A DNA stretch of 64,000 bases, from contig NZ_JACCFH010000001.1 in NCBI RefSeq assembly GCF_013410775.1, positions 2,728,001-2,792,000 of the forward strand. The letters run 5' to 3'. This DNA comes from Sphaerotilus montanus (GTDB taxonomy: Bacteria > Pseudomonadota > Gammaproteobacteria > Burkholderiales > Burkholderiaceae_C). The translations under genes were made by a program, and so were the position numbers. The notes below the pieces were generated by a model. The model was not told where the DNA came from, did no database searches, and saw only the letters and a program-made list of their open reading frames with translations. Position 1 is the first letter of the stretch; each line of letters starts with the position of its first letter. Shown here in pieces: positions 45,920 through 54,922 of this stretch.

Positions 45920-46019
45920 GGCGGTGATCCTGTTGGGGGAGTGGAAGGGGGAAATGGGGGATACGGGGGCAGGGCGGGGTCAGTTCTGGGTAGACTGGCC
46001 CCGATTTTAGGTGCCGCCG

Positions 46020-46688
46020 ATGAAAGACCTTCCTGCTGCGATGCGTCCCCGCGAAAAGCTGCTCGCCCAAGGCCCGTCCGCGCTGGCCGATGCCGAGCTG
46101 CTGGCGCTGCTGCTGCGCACCGGCATCCAGGGCACGGGCGTGCTGCAGATGTCCGAGCAGGTGCTGGCCCGGTTCGGTGGCATCGGTGGCCTGCTGCGTG
46201 CGGAAGGGGATGCGCTCAAGGTCGTGAAGGGCCTCGGGCCGGCCAAGCGTGCCGAGCTGCAGGCGGTGCTGGAGCTGGCGCGGCGGGCGCTGTCGATGGA
46301 GCTGGCGCAGCGCCCGGTGTTCGACTCGCCCCAGTCGGTGCGCGACTACCTGAAGCTGCAGCTCGGCGAGCTGGGGTACGAGGTGTTCGCCGTGCTCTTC
46401 CTGGATGCCCAGCACCGGCTGATCGCCTACGAGCCGATGTTCCGCGGCACGCTGACGCAGACCAGCGTCTACCCGCGCGAGGTGCTCAAGCGCGCGCTGG
46501 CGCTGAACGCGGCGGCCGTGATCCTCGCGCACAACCACCCGTCCGGCGTCGCGGAGCCCTCGCGCGCCGACGAGTTCCTGACGCACAGCCTGAAGTCGGC
46601 GCTGGCGATGGTCGACGTGCGGGTGCTCGACCACATGGTGGTCGGGCGCGGGCCGGTGGTGTCGTTCGCGGAGCGGGGGTTGCTATGA
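46020..46688 (+). CDS. radC: RadC-family JAB-domain protein
   Basis: A 222-aa protein: an N-terminal helix-hairpin-helix-like UPF0758 domain ([28 protein letters not shown]) and a JAB/MPN metalloprotease-like domain with the zinc motif [15 protein letters not shown] role in DNA repair has been questioned for this family. The ATG at 46020 is preferred over the GTG at 46011. An imperfect inverted repeat (GGGGTCAGT / ACTGGCCCC, 45976-46002) lies just upstream. The stop overlaps the smr start. Confidence 0.9.
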   Translation: MKDLPAAMRPREKLLAQGPSALADAELLALLLRTGIQGTGVLQMSEQVLARFGGIGGLLRAEGDALKVVKGLGPAKRAELQAVLELARRALSMELAQRPVFDSPQSVRDYLKLQLGELGYEVFAVLFLDAQHRLIAYEPMFRGTLTQTSVYPREVLKRALALNAAAVILAHNHPSGVAEPSRADEFLTHSLKSALAMVDVRVLDHMVVGRGPVVSFAERGLL

Positions 46689-47344
46689 AGGCGCATTCGC
46701 TGTCGGAGCTGGCTGCCATCCACCGGGCGCTGCGCGAACAGCGCCAGCACGCCGAGGAGGCCGCCGCCCGGCGTGCAGCGATCGAAGCTGCCCGGCAGCG
46801 CGAGCGCGAGCTGTTCGCGCGCACGGTGGGCGAGGTCACGCCGCTGCGCGATGCCAATCTGGCCGACATCGCCCGCCCGAGGCCGCTGCCCGAACCCTTC
46901 CAGCGGGCGCTCGACGAGGCCGAGGTGCTGCGCGTGTCGCTGTCGGACGACTTCGACGCCGCGTCGCTGATGGAGACCGATGACCAGCTCTCCTACCGCC
47001 AGTCGGGCATCGGGGACGACGTGCTCAAGCACCTGCGCCTGGGCCGCTGGTCGCTGCAGGGCCAGATCGATCTGCACGGCCTGAACCGCGACGCGGCGCG
47101 CGAGGCGCTGGCGGGCTTCCTCAACGCCGCGGGCAAGCGCGGCTGGCGCTGCGTGCGCGTCGTGCATGGCAAGGGACTGGGCTCCCCCGGCCGGCAGCCC
47201 GTGCTGAAGGGCAAGGTGCGCAGCTGGCTGGTGCAGCGCCAGGAGGTGCTGGCCTTCACGCAGGCGCGCGGGCCGGATGGCGGGGCGGGGGCGCTGATCG
47301 TGCTGCTGGCTTCGGCGCGCAGGCCGGACGGGCGCCTGCGCTGA
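46685..47344 (+). CDS. Smr-domain protein
   Basis: A 219-aa protein: N-terminal basic helical region ([24 protein letters not shown]), then a C-terminal Smr domain with [32 protein letters not shown] and LKGKVRSWL. The HGxG loop is the DNA/RNA endonuclease hallmark of MutS2 C-termini and SmrA/B. The start overlaps radC (ATGA). A possible role in nucleic-acid processing or ribosome rescue is family inference. Confidence 0.88.
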   Translation: MKAHSLSELAAIHRALREQRQHAEEAAARRAAIEAARQRERELFARTVGEVTPLRDANLADIARPRPLPEPFQRALDEAEVLRVSLSDDFDAASLMETDDQLSYRQSGIGDDVLKHLRLGRWSLQGQIDLHGLNRDAAREALAGFLNAAGKRGWRCVRVVHGKGLGSPGRQPVLKGKVRSWLVQRQEVLAFTQARGPDGGAGALIVLLASARRPDGRLR

Positions 47345-47359
47345 GCGCGGGGCTGCGGA

Positions 47360-47758
47360 TCAGCGGTTGCGCATCCAGTCGGCGGTGCCGAAGAAGCTCT
47401 CGGTCAGCCGCTCGGTCAGCACCGGGTCGACGCCCACCTCGGTCATCGCCTGGTGCATGCAGGCGACCCACTGGTCGCGCTCCTGCACGCCGATCGAGAA
47501 GGGCATGTGGCGCATGCGCAGCCGCGGGTGACCGAAGCGCTCGATGTAGTGGTTCGGGCCGCCCAGCCAGCCGCTGAGGAACCAGTAGAGCTTGTCGCGG
47601 GCGTCGGTGAGCGTGGTGCCGTGGGCGGCGCGCAGTTCGCGGTAGCCGGGCTCCAGGTCCATCAGGTCGTAGAAGCGGTCGACGAGTTCGCGCACGCGGG
47701 CGTCGCCGCCGACCCAGGCATAGGGGGTCGCGGGCTGGTCGGGGGTCTCGGGGTTCAT
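47360..47758 (-). CDS. Group II truncated haemoglobin
   Basis: A 132-aa 2-over-2 globin. Family landmarks are VRELVDRFYDLMDLEP, the Trp-containing WFLSGWLGGP, and GHPRLRMRHMPFSI, where H84 is the probable proximal haem ligand. Likely binds O2 or NO. Last gene of a three-gene overlapping unit (GGDEF, MinD-like ATPase, globin); its ATG overlaps the upstream stop. Confidence 0.88.
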   Translation of the reverse strand: MNPETPDQPATPYAWVGGDARVRELVDRFYDLMDLEPGYRELRAAHGTTLTDARDKLYWFLSGWLGGPNHYIERFGHPRLRMRHMPFSIGVQERDQWVACMHQAMTEVGVDPVLTERLTESFFGTADWMRNR

Positions 47759-48552
47759 GGCGGAGACTGTAGCCCAGCCGCGGCTGTCGCCGTTGCCTCG
47801 GCCAGCCGGCGGGCGATCTCGCGGATGTCCTGGGCCGCGTCCGAGCCGGGATAGGCCAGCATCAGCAGCTGGCGCTTCTGCACCGACTGGCGCACGGCCG
47901 TGTCCAGCGTGATGTTGCCCAGTGGCTGCAGGGTGATCGACGCACCATCCGCCAGCTGCACGAAGCGCTGGAGGACGGCCTGCAGCTGCGTGGCGACATG
48001 GCGGCCTTCGCCGGGACGCTGGGTCTGGTTGACCACCAGCATGGTCGAGGTGCGGCCCTGCTGCATCGCCAGCACCTTGATCGTGGCGTAGGCGTCTGCC
48101 AGCGCGGGCGGCTCGGGCGTGGCGACGACCAGCACCTCGTCGGCCAGCGACACTGCGTAGAGCACGATGTCCGAGATGCCGGCGCCGGTGTCGATCAGCA
48201 CCCGGTCGTAGCGCGGGCGGACGGTGTCGAGCAGCAGCGCGAGCTGTTCGCGCACCTGGGGCGTGAGCCGCGAGTACTCGATCAGGCCCGAGCCGGCCAG
48301 CATCACCTGGAAGCCCCCCGGCGCGTCGATCACCGCCTGGTCGAGCGGGGCCTTGCCAGTGAAGACGTCGTGCAGCGTAATGCGCGGGTGCAGGTTGAGC
48401 ACCACGTCGAGGTTGGCCAGGCCCAGGTCGGCGTCGATGACGAGCACCTTCTCGCCGCGGCGGGCGAGTGCCGCCGCCAGATTGGCGCTGAGCATGGTCT
48501 TGCCGACACCGCCCTTGCCGCTGGTGATGGCCAGGATGTGGGCGCCGCTCAC
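47755..48552 (-). CDS. MinD/ParA-family ATPase, FlhG/FleN-like
   Basis: A 265-aa deviant-Walker ATPase: SGKGGVGKT near residues 11-19, DADLGLANLDVVLNL (switch I / Walker A' region) and LIDTGAGISDIVLYAV. The DADLGLAN stretch is typical of FlhG/FleN, which controls flagellar number with FlhF. No flagellar genes are in the window, so an FlhG role is plausible but unproven; a chromosome- or chemoreceptor-partitioning ParA is the alternative. Overlaps its neighbours on both sides by 4 nt. Confidence 0.82.
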   Translation of the reverse strand: MSGAHILAITSGKGGVGKTMLSANLAAALARRGEKVLVIDADLGLANLDVVLNLHPRITLHDVFTGKAPLDQAVIDAPGGFQVMLAGSGLIEYSRLTPQVREQLALLLDTVRPRYDRVLIDTGAGISDIVLYAVSLADEVLVVATPEPPALADAYATIKVLAMQQGRTSTMLVVNQTQRPGEGRHVATQLQAVLQRFVQLADGASITLQPLGNITLDTAVRQSVQKRQLLMLAYPGSDAAQDIREIARRLAEATATAAAGLQSPP

Positions 48553-49352
48553 GGGGCAGCATCCATCGACGGATCCAGCGTCGGATCCATGGACGAATCC
48601 ATGGCGTCCGGCACGAAGGCCGACACGGCGCTGAAGAGCATGTCGCGCTCCTCGTTGCTCACCTCGGAGCGCGGCTGCGATTCCAGGCAGATGCGGTTGC
48701 GGCCCGCGGCCTTGGCGCGGTAGAGCTGCTGGTCAGCGCGCTCCATCCAGAGGTGCGACGACGAGCGCACCCACTGCGGCGCGAACGCGCCGCCGACGCT
48801 CACGGTGACGCTGATGCGCTGGCCCGGTGCCGCGACGACCACCGTGGACTCGATCGCCTGGCGCACCCGGTCGGCCACGGCCTGACCGAAGCTGGCCGGG
48901 CAGTTGGGCAGCACGGCGCCGAATTCCTCGCCCCCCAGCCGCGCGACCGTGTCCATCGGGCGCACGCTGTCCTGCAAGGCCTTGCCGATGTGGCGGATGA
49001 CGACATCACCGGCGGCGTGTCCGTAGGTGTCGTTGACCCGCTTGAAGTGGTCGATGTCGAGCAGCAGCAGCAGCGCGGACTCGCCGGTGCGCGCCACGCG
49101 GTCGATCTCGCTGTCCAGGCTGGCCTCGAACTGGCGGCGGTTGAACAGCCCCGTCAGCGGGTCGCGGCTGGACAGCATGCACAGGCCGTCGATCAGCGCC
49201 TGCAGCCACGCTGGCGAGCCGGGTTCGAGTCGCGCCATCCAGTCGTGCTGGCCGGCGCGGTCCAGCAACTGCAGCGCCAGTCCGACCTGCAGCGTGTGTC
49301 CGCCGACCGTGATCACGGCCGCTTCACGCGCGGGAGAGGGCGGCTGGTGCAT
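48549..49352 (-). CDS. Diguanylate cyclase (GGDEF domain)
   Basis: A 267-aa soluble protein: about 60 N-terminal residues of unclear fold, then a GGDEF domain with SSRDPLTGLFNRRQF, DIDHFKRVNDTYGHAAGD and active-site GGEEF (140-144). RPMD lies exactly five residues before it, the RxxD product-inhibition (I) site. Predicted to make c-di-GMP with feedback control. No transmembrane segment or known sensor domain. The start MHQPP at 49352 is chosen over a TTG at 49367. The C-terminal tail comes from a 12-bp tandem repeat. Confidence 0.9.
   Translation of the reverse strand: MHQPPSPAREAAVITVGGHTLQVGLALQLLDRAGQHDWMARLEPGSPAWLQALIDGLCMLSSRDPLTGLFNRRQFEASLDSEIDRVARTGESALLLLLDIDHFKRVNDTYGHAAGDVVIRHIGKALQDSVRPMDTVARLGGEEFGAVLPNCPASFGQAVADRVRQAIESTVVVAAPGQRISVTVSVGGAFAPQWVRSSSHLWMERADQQLYRAKAAGRNRICLESQPRSEVSNEERDMLFSAVSAFVPDAMDSSMDPTLDPSMDAAP
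48561..48608 (-). repeat. Four imperfect 12-bp tandem repeats in the 3' end of the GGDEF gene
   Basis: On the plus strand the units ATCCATCGACGG, ATCCAGCGTCGG, ATCCATGGACGA and ATCCATGGCGTC lie end to end. They encode the Asp-Ser/Pro-Met/Thr tail (MDSSMDPTLDPSMD). Because the unit is a multiple of three, copy changes would keep the frame and vary only tail length. Confidence 0.75.
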
Positions 49353-49447
49353 GGCGATTGCGGGCAATTCGGCAGGAAGAATGAAAAAGACATCCGAAAG
49401 TGAGGCATTTGCAGTCTACGGCATGGCCTCGGCGACTTGAGCGGGAG

Positions 49448-50221
49448 ATGGCTGGTGTTTGGCGGGCTTCTCCGCGTGCGGACAGGCGCTTGCGACCAGC
49501 ACAGTGGCCTGAATTGCACAGCGAGCTGTCCTTGTCCCAACTGCCTACTTCTCCGGTCGCCGAACCTTCCCGCACCGAACCCGCCCTGGCCCGCGTCGTG
49601 CCCGGGCGCATCGAGCGGCTGCGTGCGTTGCCACGGGTCGACGGGCAGGCGAATTTTTTCTACCGCGAGGTGGTTTTCAACGCCGATGCGGTGCGCATCA
49701 TGCCGGGCGAGTTCTTCGTGCATGGCGAAGACATCGTCATCACCACCACGCTGGGCTCGTGCATCGCGGCCTGTCTCTGGGACCGCCAGGCGCAGATCGG
49801 TGGCATGAACCACTTCATGCTGCCCGGGGGCTCCGGTTCGGCGCCCGACGCGGGCCGCTACGGCATCGAGGCCATGGAGCGCCTCATCAACGCGCTGCTG
49901 CGGCAAGGCGCGACCCGCAGGACGCTGGAGGCCAAGCTTTTCGGTGGCGCCGCGATGATCCCGGGGCCGGGATCGCTCAATGTCGGCGAGCGCAACACCC
50001 GGTTCGCGATCGACTACCTGCGCGACCACGAGATCACGCTGATCTCGAAGGACGTGCTCGGCAGCAGTCCGCGCAAGGTCTGCTTCTTCCCGCAAACGGG
50101 GCGGGTGATGGTGCGCCGGCTGCCGCCCACCCAGCACAACCTGGTGCTGGCGCTGGAGCGCGAGGCCCGGCGCAAGGTCAGCAGCAGCCTGTCGACCACT
50201 TCATTTGCCGATCTGCCGTGA
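49448..50221 (+). CDS. cheD: Chemoreceptor glutamine deamidase CheD
   Basis: A 257-aa protein. The catalytic Cys and His are in TTTLGSCIAACLWD and GGMNHFMLPG; EAKLFGGAAMI, NVGERNTRFAIDYL and GRVMVRRL are usual CheD blocks. Deamidates Gln in chemoreceptors and interacts with CheC/CheY-type partners. The conserved domain starts near residue 65. The start is uncertain: ATG 49448 is chosen, a GTG at 49400 is in frame, and a later start is possible, so the N-terminal 60 residues may be overcalled. The stop overlaps cheB (GTGA). Confidence 0.88.
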   Translation: MAGVWRASPRADRRLRPAQWPELHSELSLSQLPTSPVAEPSRTEPALARVVPGRIERLRALPRVDGQANFFYREVVFNADAVRIMPGEFFVHGEDIVITTTLGSCIAACLWDRQAQIGGMNHFMLPGGSGSAPDAGRYGIEAMERLINALLRQGATRRTLEAKLFGGAAMIPGPGSLNVGERNTRFAIDYLRDHEITLISKDVLGSSPRKVCFFPQTGRVMVRRLPPTQHNLVLALEREARRKVSSSLSTTSFADLP

Positions 50222-51345
50222 CGCTCCCCGCCAGTTCCTTCCGGACCACCGCCGCGGGTGCCCCCATCCGCGTGCTGGTGGTCGACGATTCCGCTGCGGC
50301 GCGGGCCATGATCTGCGCTGTCCTCGCCCGCCACCCCGACCTGGTCTGCGTCGGCGAGGCGGCCGACGCACTGCAGGCCCGCGAGATGATCCGCGGGCTT
50401 GACCCGGACGTGGTCACGCTCGACATGGTCATGCCGGGCATGGACGGCCTGGACTTCCTGGAGCGGCTCATGCGGCTGCGGCCGACCCCGGTGGTGGTGA
50501 TCGCCTCGGCGACGCGCCAGCACCAGACCACCGTGCTGCGCGCCACGGCGCTCGGTGCCGTGGCCTTCATCGAAAAACCGCAGCCCGGTGCGCAGGGTGT
50601 CCTCGACGCCTTCGAGAGCACCGTGGTCGCCCGTCTGCGCGAGGCGGCGCGGTCTCGCCAGACGGTCCGCCGCAGCGCCGTTGCGGGCGAGGTGGTTGCC
50701 GTGCCCGCATCTGCCAGCGGCCGCCTCATCGCCATCGGCGCATCGACGGGCGGTACCGAAGCAACCCCGCGCCTGCTTGCCCGCCTGTCACCGGCGGTGC
50801 CACCGGTGCTGATCGTGCAGCACATGCCGGCCGGCTTCTCGGCCCGGTACGCGACCCGTCTGAACGGACTCGGCCCGCTCGCGGTCAGCGAAGCGCGCGA
50901 CGGTGAGTCGCTGCAGGCCGGCCACGCGTATATCGCGCCGGGTGGGCAGCACCTGTCGGTTGAACGCGGTGCCGCCGGCGGCTATGTGGCGCGGGTGTCG
51001 GATGGGGAACCGGTGCAGCGGCACCGGCCCAGCGTCGATGTGCTGTTCCGCTCCGTGGCCAAGGTGGCCGGCGACCGTGCCATCGGCATCATGCTCACCG
51101 GCATGGGCGGTGACGGCGCGCTGGCGATGCGCCTGCTGCGCGAGGCCGGTGCCTACAACCTGGCGCAGGACGAGGCCACCAGCGCCATCTTCGGGATGCC
51201 GCGCGAGGCGATCCGGGCGGGGGCTTGCCAGGAGGTGCTGCCGCTCGATGCGATCGGGCCGCGGGTGATGGCGCTGCTTGGTCTGGCCGCACCCGCCGTG
51301 TGCACCACGCGGCTCAGGCCAGAAACAAGCCCTGCAGATCGCTGA
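50218..51345 (+). CDS. cheB: Chemotaxis response regulator methylesterase CheB
   Basis: A 375-aa protein. The receiver domain (residues 17-130) has phospho-acceptor D69 in DVVTLDMVMPGMDG, and K120 in FIEKP is the conserved Lys. The C-terminal methylesterase has its catalytic triad in GASTGG (S176), QHMPAGFS (H202) and LTGMGGDGA (D299). The GTG start at 50218 overlaps cheD. Its 3' end overlaps the convergent hemW by 32 bp. CheA, CheW and CheR are not in the window. Confidence 0.93.
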   Translation: MTLPASSFRTTAAGAPIRVLVVDDSAAARAMICAVLARHPDLVCVGEAADALQAREMIRGLDPDVVTLDMVMPGMDGLDFLERLMRLRPTPVVVIASATRQHQTTVLRATALGAVAFIEKPQPGAQGVLDAFESTVVARLREAARSRQTVRRSAVAGEVVAVPASASGRLIAIGASTGGTEATPRLLARLSPAVPPVLIVQHMPAGFSARYATRLNGLGPLAVSEARDGESLQAGHAYIAPGGQHLSVERGAAGGYVARVSDGEPVQRHRPSVDVLFRSVAKVAGDRAIGIMLTGMGGDGALAMRLLREAGAYNLAQDEATSAIFGMPREAIRAGACQEVLPLDAIGPRVMALLGLAAPAVCTTRLRPETSPADR

Positions 51346-52564
51346 GGAAGTCGAAGCCGCGTGGCGTGGGTGCGGCGCGCTCCCAGTCACGCACCAGCAG
51401 GCCGCGCTGTTCGGACTGCGCCAGCGCCGCCTCGATGCTGGACAGCGGCAGCCCGGTGCGGTCGCGGAACAGCCCCAGATCGAAGCCGTCCTTCAGCCGC
51501 AGCGCGTTCAGCATGAACTCGAAGGGCAGCGCCTTGCGGCCCACGTCCTCGTCGTTCGACACCGCCTGTCCGGCCAGGGCCTTCTGCATGTACATCGCCG
51601 GTTCGCGCCAGCGCACCTGCCGAACGACCCGGTGCGGGAAGCTCAGCTTGGTGTGCGCACCCGCGCCGATGCCCAGGTAATCGCCGAACTGCCAGTAGTT
51701 CAGGTTGTGCGTGCAGCGGTGGCTGGGCCGCGCGAAGGCCGAGACCTCGTAGCGCGACAGCCCCTGCGCGCCGGTCATCGCCACGATCTGGTCGAGCATG
51801 TCGCTGGCCAGATCGTCGTCCGGCACAGTCGGCGGGTGCACGGCGAACAGCGTGTTCGGCTCGATCGTCAGGTGGTAGACCGACAGGTGCGGCGGCTGCA
51901 GCGCCAGCGCGGTGCGCAGGTCCTCGGCCGCCTCGGCGAGCGTCTGGCCGGGCAGGGCGTACATCAGGTCGAGGTTGAAGGTGTCGAAGGCCTGCGCGGC
52001 TTCCTCGGCGGCGGCGAGTGCCTGCGCGCGGCTGTGCACGCGGCCGAGTGCCTGCAGCTTGGCGTCGTCGAAGCTCTGCACGCCGATCGACAGCCGCGTC
52101 ACCCCCGCGCCGCGGAAGGCGCGGAAGCGCTCGCGCTCGAAGGTGCCGGGATTGGCCTCCAGCGTCACCTCGCAGCCCGGCGCCAGCGGCATCAGCGCCC
52201 GCACGTCGCTCAGCAGCCGCTCGATGCCCTCCGGCGAGAACAGGCTGGGCGTGCCACCACCAATGAAGATCGACTGCACGCTGCGGCCCCAGACCAGCGG
52301 CAGCGCGGCTTCGAGGTCGGCGCGCAAAGCGTCCAGATACGCGGCTTCCGGGTGCCCGCCACTGGCCGCTTCGTGCGAGTTGAAGTCGCAGTACGGGCAC
52401 TTGCGCAGGCACCACGGCAGGTGGATGTAGAGCCCCAGCGGCGGCGGTGCACCGAGTTGCAGCGTGCCGGGACGCAGGTAACGCGCCACCACATCGGCGC
52501 CGTTGGCAGCGGCTGCGGTGTCCGTGGCGGAATGGGCCGGCTGGATCGGGATGAACTCAGCCAA
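51314..52564 (-). CDS. hemW: HemW-type radical SAM haem chaperone (coproporphyrinogen dehydrogenase-like)
   Basis: A 416-aa protein with the radical SAM motif CLRKCPYCDF (CxxxCxxC) after GLYIHLPW, then FIGGGTPSLFSPEGIERLL and LTIEPNTLFAVHPP. HemW is a haem-transfer protein related to, but distinct from, HemN; the HemN-specific N-terminal extension is absent. The start overlaps the rdgB stop by 8 nt. Minus-strand operon with rdgB and rph. Confidence 0.9.
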   Translation of the reverse strand: MAEFIPIQPAHSATDTAAAANGADVVARYLRPGTLQLGAPPPLGLYIHLPWCLRKCPYCDFNSHEAASGGHPEAAYLDALRADLEAALPLVWGRSVQSIFIGGGTPSLFSPEGIERLLSDVRALMPLAPGCEVTLEANPGTFERERFRAFRGAGVTRLSIGVQSFDDAKLQALGRVHSRAQALAAAEEAAQAFDTFNLDLMYALPGQTLAEAAEDLRTALALQPPHLSVYHLTIEPNTLFAVHPPTVPDDDLASDMLDQIVAMTGAQGLSRYEVSAFARPSHRCTHNLNYWQFGDYLGIGAGAHTKLSFPHRVVRQVRWREPAMYMQKALAGQAVSNDEDVGRKALPFEFMLNALRLKDGFDLGLFRDRTGLPLSSIEAALAQSEQRGLLVRDWERAAPTPRGFDFLSDLQGLFLA

Positions 52565-53207
52565 GCTGCCAGACCTCGCGCATCAGGGTCAGCATCTGCG
52601 CACAGGCCAGCGCGCGGTGGCTCCGGGCGTTCTTGACATCAGCGGGCATCTCGGCGGCCGTCAGGCCCTGCGCCGGGACGAACATCAGCGGGTCGTAGCC
52701 GAAGCCGCCCGCGCCGCGCCGCTCGGCCAGGATCTCTCCTTCCCAGCGACCGAAGGCGATGAGCGGCTCGGGATCGTCCGCCGAGCGCACGGCCACCAGC
52801 GCGCAGACGAAGCGCGCGCGGCGGGTGGCGGCGCCGTCCAGCGCGGCCAGCAGCTTGCGGTTGTTCGCCTCGTCCTGCAGCGCGCGCTGGGCTTCGCGGT
52901 CGATGCCGGCCGGGAACTCCACCGCCGCGTAATGTGCCGACTGCACACCCGGCGCGCCGCCCAGCGCGTCCACGCACAGGCCGGAGTCGTCCGAGATCGC
53001 GGGCAGGCCGCTGATGGCTGCGGCGTGGCGGGCCTTGGCGAGCGCGTTCTCGATGAAGGTGTGGTGCGGCTCCTCGGCTTCCGGGATGCCGAGCGCGCCT
53101 TGCGTGACCAGCTCGACCGACACCGGCGCCAGCAGCGCACCCAACTCCTTCAGCTTCTTGGCGTTGTTGGACGCCAGCACCAGGCGGTGGCGCAGCAGCT
53201 CGGCCAT
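52557..53207 (-). CDS. rdgB: XTP/dITP diphosphatase (RdgB/HAM1)
   Basis: A 216-aa nucleotide sanitation enzyme: HRLVLASNNAKKLKEL at the N-terminus, TFIENALAKARHAA, SDDSGLCVDALGGAPGV, and the C-terminal GGFGYDPLM with SHRALA. Removes inosine- and xanthosine-containing triphosphates. Follows rph by 4 nt, consistent with one transcript. Confidence 0.94.
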   Translation of the reverse strand: MAELLRHRLVLASNNAKKLKELGALLAPVSVELVTQGALGIPEAEEPHHTFIENALAKARHAAAISGLPAISDDSGLCVDALGGAPGVQSAHYAAVEFPAGIDREAQRALQDEANNRKLLAALDGAATRRARFVCALVAVRSADDPEPLIAFGRWEGEILAERRGAGGFGYDPLMFVPAQGLTAAEMPADVKNARSHRALACAQMLTLMREVWQLG

Positions 53208-53211
53208 GGCC

Positions 53212-53949
53212 TCAGGCTCCGATCGCGGTGGACAACGCCTGGCGCTGCAGCGCGACCAGATCGCGGATGCCCGCGTCGGCCAGCGCGATCAGCGTGTCCA
53301 TCTCGGCGCGGCTGAAGGGCGTGCCTTCGGCCGTGCCCTGGACTTCGACGAAGCCGCCGGAGCCGGTCATCACGACGTTCATGTCGGTGTCGCAGGCCGA
53401 GTCCTCGACGTATTCGAGGTCCAGCAGCGCCACGCCGTCCAGCAGCCCGACCGAGATGGCGGCCACGTGGTCGCGGATCGGGGTGTCGGCGATGAGGCCC
53501 TGCGCCAGCAGCGTGGCGACGGCGTCGTGCGCGGCGACGAAAGCGCCGGTGATCGCGGCGGTGCGGGTGCCGCCATCGGCCTGCAGCACGTCGCAGTCGA
53601 TGGTGATGGTGCGCTCGCCGAGCTTCTTCAAGTCGAACACGCTGCGCAGCGAGCGGCCGATCAGGCGCTGGATCTCCTGCGTGCGGCCGGTCTGCTTGCC
53701 CTTGGCGGCTTCGCGGGCGCTGCGGGTGTGGGTGGCGCGGGGCAGCATGCCGTATTCGGCGGTGACCCAGCCTTCGCCGGAGCCCTTCTTGTGCGGCGGG
53801 ACACGTTCCTCGACGGACGCGGTGCACAGCACCTTGGTATCCCCGAAGGCGATCAGCACCGAACCTTCGGCGTGCTTGGTGTAGCCGCGGGTGAGCTGGA
53901 CGGGGCGCAGGGCGTCGGGGGCGCGGTCGTTGGGGCGGGTCATGGTCAT
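53212..53949 (-). CDS. rph: Ribonuclease PH
   Basis: A 245-aa phosphorolytic tRNA 3'-end exonuclease: [65 protein letters not shown], and [19 protein letters not shown]. Start at 53949 (MTMTRP) or two codons later at 53943. Part of the minus-strand operon after the PP2C gene. Confidence 0.94.
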   Translation of the reverse strand: MTMTRPNDRAPDALRPVQLTRGYTKHAEGSVLIAFGDTKVLCTASVEERVPPHKKGSGEGWVTAEYGMLPRATHTRSAREAAKGKQTGRTQEIQRLIGRSLRSVFDLKKLGERTITIDCDVLQADGGTRTAAITGAFVAAHDAVATLLAQGLIADTPIRDHVAAISVGLLDGVALLDLEYVEDSACDTDMNVVMTGSGGFVEVQGTAEGTPFSRAEMDTLIALADAGIRDLVALQRQALSTAIGA

Positions 53950-53966
53950 GGAGTAGGCTGGTCTGC

Positions 53967-54881
53967 TTAGCTGCGCTTCTGGGCGCTGCGCTTGATGGCT
54001 TCGTTGATCTCGCGGATCGAGCGTTCGATCTCGGCTTCGTCGAGCAGGTCGTCCGGGTTGCCGACGCCGGCACCCGCCTGGATGGTGGAGGCGAACACGT
54101 CGTCGCCGAGCGCGTCGGTCTCGATGCCGGTGAGGGTCTCGTCGTCCTCGGCGGACTCCCACTCGACGGCGATCACGGTCACGTTGTCGCTCTTCTCGCC
54201 GGCGATGCGCAGCGCGCGCTCCACCAGATCGGGCGCAGCTTCGGTGATCGCGCCTTCGGCGAGGATGCGGGTGATGGTGTCGTCGTCGAGGGCGCCCCAC
54301 AGGCCGTCGGAGCACAGCAGGAGCTTGTCGCCCGGTTGCAGCGACACGGGGCCGACCAGGTCGATCACCGGCTTGCCCGGGCTGCCCAGGCAGGTGAACA
54401 GCACGTTGCGGTTGACCTTGTCGCCCAGCGGCACGACGCCGTTGAGCGACTCCTGCAGCTCGGAGTAGGAGTGGTCGCGGGTGCGCGCCTGCAGCCGGCC
54501 GCCGCGCACGAGGTAGAGGCGCGAGTCGCCGCAGTGCGCCCAGTAGGCCTCGCGGCCCTGGAGGATGCAGGCGACGATGGTCGTGCGGGGCGTGTCGAGC
54601 AGGGCGCGCTCGGTGGCGTAGCGGATGAGCGCGTGGTGGCCGGCGAGGATGGACTCGGTCAGGAAGCGGCGGGGCTCGCGGATCACCGGCTTGGCGTCAC
54701 GCTGGAACATGCCGGCCATGGTCTGCAGCGACATCTGCGAGGCGACTTCGCCCTCGGGGTGGCCCCCCATGCCATCGGCGAGCGCGAACAGGCCGGAGTC
54801 ACGGGTGTAGCAATAGCCCATGCGGTCCTCGTTCTTCTCGCGCCCGCCACGGCGGCTGATCTGGTAGACGGAAAAACGCAT
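53967..54881 (-). CDS. PP2C-family serine/threonine protein phosphatase
   Basis: A 304-aa protein: [59 protein letters not shown] and [14 protein letters not shown] supply the metal-binding aspartates of the PPM fold. It would reverse phosphorylation by the adjacent kinase. The start MRFSVYQ at 54881 is family-like; a GTG at 54926 overlaps the kinase stop and could instead give translational coupling. An acidic C-terminal tail extends beyond the catalytic domain. Confidence 0.9.
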   Translation of the reverse strand: MRFSVYQISRRGGREKNEDRMGYCYTRDSGLFALADGMGGHPEGEVASQMSLQTMAGMFQRDAKPVIREPRRFLTESILAGHHALIRYATERALLDTPRTTIVACILQGREAYWAHCGDSRLYLVRGGRLQARTRDHSYSELQESLNGVVPLGDKVNRNVLFTCLGSPGKPVIDLVGPVSLQPGDKLLLCSDGLWGALDDDTITRILAEGAITEAAPDLVERALRIAGEKSDNVTVIAVEWESAEDDETLTGIETDALGDDVFASTIQAGAGVGNPDDLLDEAEIERSIREINEAIKRSAQKRS

Positions 54882-54922
54882 GGGCAGGGGTTCCGAGAAA
54901 GATTCCGGCGCGGCGGGAGGGC

